The position numbers and the translations under genes were made by a program. The notes beneath the pieces are model-generated. The model was not told the origin of the DNA, did no database searches, and worked only from the letters and a program-made list of their open reading frames with translations. Positions 54,061 through 64,000 of a stretch of 64,000 bases of DNA are shown here, piece by piece. The DNA lies in the NCBI GenBank assembly GCA_017590115.1, contig JAGGNK010006559.1, forward strand, positions 1,569,054 through 1,633,053, given 5' to 3'. The DNA is from Montifringilla adamsi. Its lineage: Eukaryota; Chordata; Aves; Passeriformes; Passeridae. How positions within the stretch are numbered: the stretch's first letter is position 1; each line of letters begins with the position of its first letter.

Positions 54061-56784
54061 TAAATAATATAGATTATTGTAAATACGTATCTTTATCTAC
54101 TCACTACTCCAAGACAAGCACTTAATAATCTACTAACTCTTACAATACATGGTAGAAAGCTGGCATGGCTGATAAAGCTTCTGTCTTTGCAAACACAGCC
54201 TTGCCACACACTGCAAATATATATAGAAATACATATATATGTATTTTCAGCGTCTGGAGGTGCCTATGGATGTGCCACACTGAATGGCTACTCAAACACA
54301 CAGAGCCCAGGGTTTGGCCCTGCTCAGATAAAAGAATGGGTAGATTGATAATCCATCCTAATTTCTGACAGGAAAAGGTAAAAGCAAAGATTCCCTGGAC
54401 AACAGCAGCAGGACAAAAGGAATTGCTTCAGGTTTGGGAAGGAAGATGGTAAAGGACAGACCTAAAATGTTTCCCTCAAAGGGCAGACAAAAGGGCAAGT
54501 TTCACTCCTCCTTACCCAATTTTCAGCAACACTGAGTAAATTCCAACAGGCTGAAGCTACTCCTCCTTTCCTCAAACCTGTGCACATCCTGCCCAAAATG
54601 GCAATTTCAGTAAAATCAAATGTCTCATGCAAACACAGGCTCTTCAACCTTCCTTAGAAGTACTTCCCTGGCCAACACTTGCCCCAGCCTTCCCCAGGAG
54701 CATTTCCCAGGCCAATCCCTTCCTGATGGCACAGTCCTGACACCAGTTGTAGCTGATCCCGTTTCACCTCCCTGCCATATGTGCAGCCCACCTACAACGT
54801 CTCCACTGAGTTCCTACTCTGATACACAAATAATTCTCCCCTTTCCCAATATTTCTCTATTTGTTTTCTACATCACTTCTACATAGGTTGCAGAAGGGGT
54901 AAAATATGCTTATTTTTCTTTTGAACCTCACTGGAAAAATCAAACTAATTTCTCTGCTTTCTTTGCTTATCTCCTTCTCACTAATAGGAAAAGCTCAAGT
55001 TCCATGTATCCATTATGTAAATCCTGGAAGGCTTTTATCTCTAGCACTAAAATTAGGAGGTAGCATCTTTAAAGAGACTTTAATACAACATCTTATCCAT
55101 GTTGCATTAATATCATCTGCCTTATATCAGAATAACATGAAAATCTACTAGACCTTTAGCTTTGTGAGGAGGATTGATCTAATTTGATTAGGATGCAAAA
55201 AATGTCACAGGGAATGAATACCAAAGCCAGACCTGTATTACAGCCTCCAGATTACAACGTGTACCACTAGAAGAGATTTATTTGGAGACAACAATGAAAA
55301 AAAGCCTCCAGACTGTTGAAATTGAGGGGGAGAGGGAAGGGGAAGAGCAGGAGAAAAACAGCAACGCATTTGTTGTACCGGGTTTGTATCGATTCGAGCA
55401 CCAGAAGCCACTCACAGCAGCCCTCGTTACAGGAACACAAAGGATTTCAAAACAAAAATAGCACACTAACATTTCCAGTCCAAATGATCTGCTGTCATTA
55501 GCCAACTCGACTTCCAAAAGCTTTATCAATCAACCTGCTGAGCCCCTGCCATTTGTTTTTCAGGATCAGTTACAGCAGCAAAGGCTCTGCCAGTGTTAAA
55601 GGAGACCACAAGTGCTGTGGCTGCTCAGAGCCCCCAGCTGCCCAGGCTCCCTGCAATATTCACAATTTATATTCTGCAATTCAAATACCAGCGCTGAGAA
55701 AGCACTACTCATGGAGGAGCTGGATTGCAGCAGAAGGACAAATAAAGCCCAGTAATGTTCACAGAAAATGAGAACAGGCTCTTACACCTTTTTCACACTC
55801 TGCTGACACTTCCCCATCTGACAAAAAGGCACCAAGAGCATCGAGACTGCTGCTCCAAACACACACAATGATAACAAAAAGGGACTCCTCCAACATAAAG
55901 AGTCAATGGGCAATTTTATGCCAAGTTGCTTAAAAAATCCCTGATGAAGTTAATTAAAACAGTTCTTAGTAAAGCTGTTCCTTCCCAGAGCACAGGTTGG
56001 TATTTCTTTAGCCAAAGCAAAGAGCATACAGGCTCTGACAGCCAGCATTTGTCATCCCAGTAACAAATCAGAACAGAGAAAGGAAATGGCTAAGAAAGGA
56101 GGCTTAAACTGTGGAAAAAAACCCATTTCAGCCAACCATGGCAAAGATCAATCTCCACAGACTGGCTCACTCCCTCTTTAAATCGTTTCTCTTCTCACCT
56201 TCACAAAGCTCAACATGCACCAATAAACAAATCCCAAAGCCTCTGCAAGTCTAGTTTCAGCTGAGGACACACATCAATAAAAATGTGTCAGATTGTGAGG
56301 AACATATGGCCTCAAAACCCACCCAGCTCCTCGACACCTGCCCAGTCACCTCCAAAGAGCCTTTTCACCCCAATCCCAGAACCAATCCATACCACCTACC
56401 TGAACAGAATTACTCAAGGATGAGTCCCAAATGCTGTAATCAATTCACAATATCTGCTGTACTCACACCAGCTGATCCCCACCAGTGTCAACAGGTTTAT
56501 ACAGATCAGAGGGAGAACAAGGTCTTGAAGTAAAGAAGACTTTATTTGGTGTTTGAACACCATCTTCTTTAAATCAGGAGAACACAGACTGTATCCTAAA
56601 CCTTTGCCATTCCTCTTCCTCCCCTTTCCCTATGTTTTTAATTTTTACTATACCCAAGTCTTTGCACTCCTGTCCTTGCAGAAGTATTTACCTCTTACAT
56701 TTTCTTCAACTCCACTCACTGAAAATGATCTGAGCTCTTAAAATTCCCAGATGGCATCATCACAGGGTGGACAGAGGAGCCTAA

Positions 56785-57015
56785 CTGAATATCCTGAGTT
56801 GGAAAGGATCCTCAGGGATGCTCAGCCCAGCCCCTGTCCCTGCACAGCCACCCCAACATCCCCACCCTGAGAGCTCCTGGAGCTCTGGCAGCCTTGGGGC
56901 CGGGACCATTCCCTGGGCAGCCTGGGCAGTGCCAGCACCCTCGGGGGCAAGAACCTTTCCCTGAGCTCCATGCCAAGCCCTGGCACAGCTCCAGCCCTTC
57001 CTGGCCTCCTGTCCC
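56785..57015 (-). mobile_element. CR1 in MLLT1 intron 3 (minus strand)
   Basis: GAATATCCTGAGTTGGAAAGG, GATGCTCAGCCCAGCCCCTG, GCAGCCTTGGGGCCGGGACC and GAACCTTTCCCTGAGCTCC; same subtype as 26,940 and 38,540. Confidence 0.88.
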
Positions 57016-59294
57016 TGCTCAGCCCCTCAGCAGCAGCTTCTGAGCTCCCTGCAATCCTAAGTTAGTTCATGGCTAAATCTGAAAACACGTCTTTGCTCCA
57101 ATGATGTGCTGGAAGATGGAACCTTTTCCCTCAATTACCCCTTGGCCCAATTAAATAATGAGAGGTGCTGCCTGAAACTCCTTAATTAGCAATTTGTTAA
57201 TCAGTTTAAAAATGGAAAAGAACTTCTCCAGAAAACATGCAGCTAAAAAAACAGGGCAAAAATGAGTGTTTTGAAGATCTGTAGATTTGAAAACAATTCT
57301 GCAACTCAACCTGTTCTCCTATTTATTTGTCATGTTTCTGAAGACCAAAATGTCAGAAACAAAGAGCCTTCTCCTAAATTAACAGCTCCTTCCATTGTTT
57401 CCAGGGAGAACAGAGCCCACCTATTTCCCTTATTTATAAAAGCCACCTCTCTGTTCAGTGCTGGGGAACAACTCTGCAGTCACGTGCGTGGAGAAACAAT
57501 GAGGAGTGATGACCCCAGTGGGTGTGAAAGTAAGTTCTAGGCAGAAAAGCTGCCAGCTCCATATTCCACGAGGAACACAAGAATATGAGGGACAGAAGGA
57601 AAAGAAAACACAGGAATGCAGATGGCAGTCATAGAAAATGTGAGCACCTCTGAAAAGATACAGAAATGAGAGAGATCTGAGGATTTGTGAAAGAAACCAT
57701 TAGAGAGCTGCAGGGAAAAGGGAAGAGTGGGGAATGGCTGGGTGAAGAAAGGAAGAGAAAATAAAAGGAAAGGGTAGAACTAAAACACAGTTCACCACTC
57801 CCAGGCATTAGAGATTCCACTTTTAAGGAATCAGCCTGGAGAAGTTCACATTTTTTGGTCAGGAGTCTAAAGGATCTTCAACCTGACTTAAGCCAACACA
57901 GTGCAGAGGGAGAATTTTACTGCTTCCCATCTAAAACCTCAGAAAAGCCACCAGAAGTAGAACTACTTTCAAGCTTTTGAGGTGTTTTTGTTGCACTCAA
58001 GTCATAATTTCCAGTGTTTGCCGAAAAAGCTGCTTTTATCAACAACATTCACCCCCCAGCCCCTGCCTGCCATTCTTCTTCCCAGCCTTTTGGTTTACCT
58101 TACCCACCCAAAAACCAACTTGTGGGCAAAACATTCCCAGGTTTAGGAGGGCACTCAGTCTTCTGTGGCTCAGTTCCATTATCTGGCTGATTCCTCCAAC
58201 CCATAAAGTGGGGTCAGAGCAATGTGGTAGGCCAAGAACCCAGCCCAAAATGCAGATTATTCAGAGTGACACTGCCAGGAGAGCATCCTGGGCTGGAGTG
58301 GGGACAGAAGGGAAGAGCAGACAGATGTTTGTGGGAAGGACAGGGAAAGGAGGATGGGAAGCTAAATAGAATGAGGCTGTTACATGTGGTCTGCTGTCAA
58401 CACACCTGGGGTAAGGGCTGGTGCTCAGAGAACTGAGGGGGTGGGAGAGCACAGATTACAGGGATGTGGCTCAACATTTTTGGTTTAGTTTATCTCAGTT
58501 CCCTCTTAGGGATCATAAGCAAAACATTAGTTTTTATTTTATGATTTAAGCAGTAATCAAACCCAGAAACATCCATTATTCATGTTTAACAAAACAATTT
58601 AACTGAAACTGAGGTAATATGAACACAAGTGCCCAATTCCCTGTTTTCATAACCTACAGCATGTGACCTCTGTGGTAGACTTAAAGCAAGCAATAAATCC
58701 AAATTTTAACTTTCATATACTTGCTGGCAACGCATCTTAAGACTTAAAATATTTAGTGTTTTCTTTCTGGAAGAGCACTGAGTAAGAACAAGGATATCTT
58801 TAAGACAGCTCTAAATACTTGTGCTACACATGCAAATGTTTGTCTTGGGCCTCTGCAGATTTCATACCTATACAGTTAAATTTAATAAGCTTGCAAATTC
58901 AAAAGCAGATTTTTTAATATTTTGAGAACCAACACAGTGTTTACAAATATTTATAGCATCGGTGTTTTATGTTTATTTACTTCCATATGTACATAAAATA
59001 TTTTAAATTGCTTTAATATCCTCCATGCTGAAGAAGCTACAAGTGGCACAATCTCTGCTCAGAATCTCCAGGACCATCCACTGTCCTGGTATCACCTTTC
59101 TATACAATTCCATTTCTGCCAAAAGCTTTCTTTTGAAGTCTGGCAGGAGCTTCCAACTCCCAGTTAAATTCTATTTATTAGACTAATAAAAAACACACAC
59201 ATAAAACAGTCACATAATTTAGAGTCTTTCTGTCAGGCAGTTTCAGGCTCTGGCACAGCTCAAAACAATTAAAAGACCAGAAATCAGATTCTAC

Positions 59295-59377
59295 CTTGTT
59301 TTTGAAGTGCACTTCAATGGGCATAATGAAGCCAGCGTAGCCAGACTCCTCCACCTTGTAGGGGGGCTCCTTGCACA
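59295..59377 (-). CDS. MLLT1: MLLT1 coding exon 3 (YEATS pocket)
   Basis: Acceptor TTGTTCTCTTTCAG, donor AACAAG|GTAGAA. Encodes VCKEPPYKVEESGYAGFIMP then IEVHFKNK, carrying the acyl-lysine contacts Y78 and F81 by human numbering. Confidence 0.99.
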
Positions 59378-62243
59378 CTGAAAGAGAACAAATAAATGTG
59401 AGCTTGGAATTCAGCACAACTTTATCAGAGGCAAAAAGGAGCTGCAAGAGGAGAGCTGGGCCTCTGACGACTCAGGGCACAGTTAAAGCACTGACCTTTG
59501 TGTAAAAACCCACACAGAATAAGATGGTGGCCACAGGCTTAGCTAAGAACATGAAATCTGTTCTTGGCTCCTCCCATGGAATGGAAACATAAAACAGTGC
59601 AGGCCTGAACCTCAGTGAGATCCTTCCCCTCCTGTGCACCGAGATACAATTACATTTCTGGGCAGGCCCACAACAATGCAAACTATCAGTTCCAAGTGCT
59701 TGGCAAGGAAAGGCCAAGATCCAAAAGGTGGAACAGCACAGAAAGGTAAACTTTACTTTGATGCCCTATTTCTGAATCAAAACACTACCACACACAAGCA
59801 GGTGATGATTTTTTCCTTGAAACACTCCCCTGCACTCCTCCATGCTCATAGTTGGGTAACGGCCACGCTCCAGGCTGCTGCTTCCCCCACAGGTGAACAA
59901 ACCTGAAGGGCAGGTGAGCACTGCTATTTATTTCACACACAAGGAAACACGAGGAGGAAGGTGAACCAGTTTGCTGTTAAGGTCAGAGCTGCTTAGTGCA
60001 GAAACAGCAATTAGAAAAGTTAATTGCTTCTCAGAAATTAATCTGCATGTCCCTGCCTCAGTTCCCCCTGTCCCGCTATCTGGTGTGGGTTCATGCTCCT
60101 GAATTCTTCCTATTATCCATTCCAGGATATCCAATTTGAAGGATTCCAGGATCATTTCTTTGGCTATGATGCAGCAGCACACAGCAGATGCCAGGAGAAA
60201 CATGAGACCCACACAGATATTCTCTCTCTCAGGAACCGGATGCACTTGCATATAATTTATGCACTACAATATATGTAAATAAAGTCAATTAGGTAATTAG
60301 AGGAATTCAGTGCAAATCTTTTGAGTTTCTCTTAAGAATTCCAAGTAATTAATATGATTAGGAAAGAGTACATCAAACCTAAAAGCACACAAATTATTTT
60401 TCTTTAATGTAGCTGTATTATCCCCTCCCAGCTCTAAGCACTTCTACCATCATTAAGGCGCTGGAAAGCAGCACTCCAAATGCAACTGAGAAAAAAGGGC
60501 ATCACTAAAAATAACAAAAACCTCTAGACTTGCTTTAACTTGAATTTCATATAAGAACCCTGTCATTTAGAGGGAAAAATCCCAAACCAAAGAGCAGCGC
60601 CAATATGGCAGCAGGAATCTTAAGCCTATCTGCCAAGCAGCCTTTGTTCCTCTGCCACTCTATTCTGACAAATTCCAAGGGCTCCCAGAGCAATCTGCCA
60701 GCAGCACGAGCCCACCTTCAGCACCAGGGTCTGCTCCAAGAGGGCACCATCTGAAGAAACCCTTCCAATTAAACTCAGGACTAGGAGAGGCATTTGCCAC
60801 AGTACTGAGGTACAACCCAGACATGCCTTGGTCAAAGGCACACTGGCATTAGGAACAAGCTCAAGGAAGCATGAAAAACCCAGGGACTGGGAGAAAATAC
60901 CCCTGAAAAGGCAGATGATACAGCACTGCCTGAGCAAAGGCCATGGTTTTATATTGCCAGAGGGCAGGGATGGATGGAATATTGGGAAGGAATTGTTCCC
61001 TGGGAGGGCAGTGAGGCCCTGGCACAGGGTGCCCAGAGCAGCTGTGGCTGCCCCTGGATCCCTGGCAGTGCCCAAGGCCAGGCTGGACAGGGCTTGGAGC
61101 AGCCTGGGACAGTGGAAGATGTCCCTGCCATGGCAGGGGTGGGATAGGATGGGCTTTAAGGGCCCTTCCAATCCAAACCACTCCAGGATTCTATGTACTA
61201 TCCCAACACAGTTATTTGTAATAAATTAATTACACTAGAGGACAAGAACGTAACCCACAAATTGTATTTTTATTCTATAAATTAGCTTTCAGCTCAGTCC
61301 TGCACCTGCTTGTCATACATCAGTTTTAACAGATCAGTTTGAAGGAGATTTTATCAACACACGACCAGAATCACACCCTTGTGAATGCTGAGCACCTCTC
61401 AGTTCCTTTCCACTGTGGACTCCCACAAATACCCAATGTCACAGATTGTCCTAAGGCATCCTGAGTGTCCTGCTCCTGAAGCAGTATTTCCAAAAATGCA
61501 CATTACAACAATTCTCAGGGGCAGCTTGTATTTCTTAAAGCACTAATGTTGCAGCTCCAGTTACACAATCCTACACAGAAGTAACTGCACTGCCCCTGAG
61601 AAGGGCAATTCCTGCTCCTCCACCTCAACCTCATGAGCTCCTGCTGGCCCATGCCAAGAATAAGGCTCATTTTGCTAAAGAGACAAAAAACAAAGTTAGA
61701 AAATAACACTCCAACCCAACCACAATGACTGCACTGGGCTTGCAGGGGGAATGTACAACAAAGACACCATCACCCCATGGCAGCATTGATTTCTGCTGGG
61801 TTAAGACTACCTAAACTGGCATCTGAGACTAGAAATTACAAGAATCTGCAAAACTCTCCATACCCAGTACACATCTGAGCCCAGTATTAGAGCATCTCTC
61901 ATGTGCTTACAGCTTTTGCTGGTGAATTCTAACAAATCAAACCCATCTTTCCCATTGTGTAACATGAATTATCTTCTGCTGTCACTTGTGTCTTGAGAAC
62001 CTGCACATACTAATGCTTAAATAAGAGGAGAAAGCAGCTCACCTCCTGCCCTTTCAGCAGAAGAAAGGTCCCATTCTCCCTGACCTTCCTCAAACACAGT
62101 GGGGAAAGGTTAAAGCTGGAGTGCACGCAATGGATATCTCTCTCCTTTTTAAGGAGATATTTCACAGAAAAGCGACAGTTCAACGCAACCTCGACTTGCA
62201 AAATGCTCTTTCACAGAGATAAACCGTGCCCAGCCCCTCTGAC
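59378..62243 (-). other. MLLT1: MLLT1 intron 2, mostly plain
   Basis: Apart from the CR1 at 60,950 no exon or repeat is recognised. Confidence 0.5.
60940..61196 (+). mobile_element. CR1 3' end (plus strand, antisense to MLLT1)
   Basis: GCCAGAGGGCAGGGATGG, ATATTGGGAAGGAATTGTTCC, GGGTGCCCAGAGCAGCTGTGG, CTGGCAGTGCCCAAGGCC, TGTCCCTGCCATGGCAGGGG and CCAGGATTCTATG. It shows the intact form of the sequence from which the 2.3-kb minisatellite arose. Confidence 0.92.
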
Positions 62244-62424
62244 CTCGCTTGGGTTTCGGGAAGCTCTCGTGCAGCCGGAAGACGACGCGCTCCACGAAGT
62301 GCTGGATGTCGCACTGCTCGGGGCCCCGCACGAACACCATCCAGTCATGGGTGAACCCCTCCGTGGTCGGCTTCTTGCGCAGCTGGGCTCGGTGCCCCAG
62401 CTCCAGCTTCACCTGCACCGTGCA
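62244..62424 (-). CDS. MLLT1: MLLT1 coding exon 2 (start of YEATS)
   Basis: Acceptor CTCTGTCCCCACGCAG, donor AAGCGAG|GTCAGA. 60 codons plus one base: [38 protein letters not shown] and on to [11 protein letters not shown]28, H56, S58 and F59 of the pocket are present. By homology only MDNQ precedes it, in an exon to the right of the window. Confidence 0.98.
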
Positions 62425-64000
62425 CTGCGTGGGGACAGAGGCGGGAGCGTCAGCAGAGAGAACACAAAACCGTGCTGAGGACACCGCATCCGCCAGGGAA
62501 CACAACAGCCCCCATGTGGGGATCGGCCTCAGACGGCAAACCGCGGTTATGGACGGCAAAGCTGCCACAAAAAAAGCTCCCAGCACCATTTCATACCTGT
62601 TTTCTTCCTAATATTCACATTGCAGAGAAAGCAGCTCTAAAAGAGCGATCGGTTTCTCTGCCTCACTTATCAGTTAAATTGTCAGCAAAGTCCTAATTGA
62701 GGAATCTTTATTTCTAGAAAGTGTCAGAGACAGAACTTGATGTTCACAGCTTACAGAATTCACAGCACTGACAGAAAACTCATCTTGAAACAGGAAAAAT
62801 CAGATCATGAATTGGTGGTTTATGATATTCTCTAGAATATATCACTCACCAGAAGAAAATTATGTTTCCTGTATGGTTCTAAATATATTTTATTATCTCA
62901 CTTTCAAAGACCAAGTTAACATATCTGCCTGTACAATGTCCAACACTAAACTGACCTAATTCTGATTTGCACTCCTAAATCCTACTCCAACCTCTGAGTA
63001 ACAGAGAAGGTGTATTCCATGTCAGGCTCAAAGCAGAAAAATCCTATTAAGTGCCTTAAAAACCAAATGAAGTTAATGGTGAAAATCCACATAGTATTGC
63101 AGACTTCACAGCCAGGAGAAAGGAAATGAATTAAACAGATGTAACAGAGAAAAGGCAAATGGGAATCAGACACAAAATAAATCAAGGAAATCTTTAGAGC
63201 CACATTTGTAGACAGAGAAACACACTCAAGGTACCCAACTTTTGTGCAGATTTGTTACACAAACCAGAGCAGCAATAGTGATTCCAAACTAAACCTACCA
63301 AAATCCAGCTTCAGCACCAGGAGGCTCATAGAAAAAGGGGCTGGTTTTAGTCCCTACTCCATTCTTCACTTCAGGCTTGAAAATAAGTGTCTTGCACTTC
63401 CTAGCAAGTCCCAATTACCATTGGGAGAGGCAGCATTATTTGTCATTACGTGTATTACATGTTGACCTGGAGCCAAACCAAGGGCATGTTAGACAATGAG
63501 CAGGGAAAGAGAAAGCTTCCTGAGCTCCAGACAAATGTTTAGGGAAAGTATCATCCTTATTTTCTCCCTGACACACTGCAGCAAGGAGTGTGTTCACAAT
63601 TAATGCTCAAAAACCACTTTGCATCTCCAACCCGAGATTTTTTCCAGAACATGGTGAATACTTGCTGAAAAAGCACAAGTGACTCCATCTCAGCCTTCTT
63701 GTCTTTGTAAAAAGCTCTCACAGGAGGTCTGCAGAGCACCAGGCATCAAAGCCTGACCTCCCAAATTGCAGTCCAGTTCCAATTTCAACCATAAGCCTTA
63801 ACACACTCTTTCAGGCAGCTTAAATCTTCACAGCAAAATACCTCCAGCCACCCAACACATCAATCCTAAGGCTCGGGGACAAACTCATCTCATTAACTCC
63901 TTCACCATTATTGCTACAGCATTTCTTTGGGATACCTTCCTCTGCAAGTTCTCTTGGCAGGCCATTTTTTCCTGTTCTTAAGGCTTATCTACAGCAGCTC
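62425..64000 (-). other. MLLT1: 3' part of MLLT1 intron 1
   Basis: No CpG island and no ATG exon encoding MDNQ with a donor is visible, so the promoter and first exon lie beyond the window. Confidence 0.6.

Larger units (their letters stand above)
50577..59294 (-). other. MLLT1: Long MLLT1 intron 3
   Basis: 8.7 kb without a supported exon. 53,965-54,060 is an AT-rich (TA)n region with AATATAT words. A CR1 lies at 56,785. The ORFs are short and have no splice partners. Confidence 0.55.
34380..62424 (-). other. MLLT1: MLLT1 (ENL) gene: YEATS-domain acyl-lysine reader (5' end outside window)
   Basis: Eleven coding exons on the minus strand, with agreeing phases, encode 550 residues. Adding the four-residue human first coding exon MDNQ, expected beyond the right edge, gives 554 against 559 in human. 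ENL binds acetylated or crotonylated histone H3 and recruits the super elongation complex (AF4 family, P-TEFb) and DOT1L in the nucleus. Domains by human numbering: YEATS 5-140 with pocket residues F28, H56, S58, F59, Y78 and F81 all present; a Lys/Ser/Glu-rich disordered region 141-465 with [14 protein letters not shown] as the probable nuclear localisation signal; and the AHD helical domain in the last 70 residues. Gene order with ACSBG2 supports MLLT1 over its paralogue MLLT3. Confidence 0.97.

Noticed and set aside
1..64000. Search for tRNA, rRNA, CRISPR arrays, or a novel gene cluster
   Set aside because: No cloverleaf, spaced repeats or clustered unknown genes were seen. Tandem repeats here have no unique spacers and the genome is vertebrate.

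Overview
This is nuclear genomic DNA from a bird, probably a songbird. Coding sequence is split into short exons with GT/AG borders. Truncated CR1 LINE 3' ends recur throughout, and several stretches resemble passerine ERV long terminal repeats. The two coding genes lie in the order known from amniotes (human 19p13.3: RFX2, ACSBG2, MLLT1). Species assignment and repeat subfamilies come from recognition by eye and were not searched.

Layout. At 0.9-2.3 kb is a GC-rich CpG-island promoter whose only clear splice donor faces left; by synteny it is probably the start of RFX2, most of which lies outside the window. From 2.3 to 15.7 kb is gene-free accessory sequence: CR1 pieces (one nested in another), LTR-like elements and several minisatellites. 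A second CpG island at 15.95-16.35 kb, flanked by two minisatellites, carries a rightward donor. A TATA-like promoter candidate lies at 20.26 kb. Either could start ACSBG2.

ACSBG2 (plus strand, coding 20,663-32,676) was rebuilt from 14 coding exons. All phases agree and give a 724- or 725-residue bubblegum-type acyl-CoA synthetase with an intact AMP-binding core. MLLT1/ENL (minus strand) runs tail-to-tail with it: the stop is at 38,232, the 3' UTR probably reaches about 34,380, and coding exons 2-12 lie between 38,232 and 62,424. The first coding exon, by homology only four residues, is beyond the right edge. The rebuilt protein has the YEATS acyl-lysine reader, a basic/serine-rich middle and the C-terminal AHD, totalling 554 residues if the missing exon matches human.

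The two genes have no known joint pathway: ACSBG2 activates long-chain fatty acids, and ENL reads acylated histones for transcription elongation complexes. I found no tRNA, rRNA, CRISPR array or gene cluster suggesting an undescribed system. The most useful leads are an in-frame 24-nt candidate microexon in MLLT1, a NAGNAG acceptor in ACSBG2, a CR1 insertion abutting an MLLT1 splice donor, a possible intronic ENL terminus, competing ACSBG2 promoters, and several minisatellites next to promoters.
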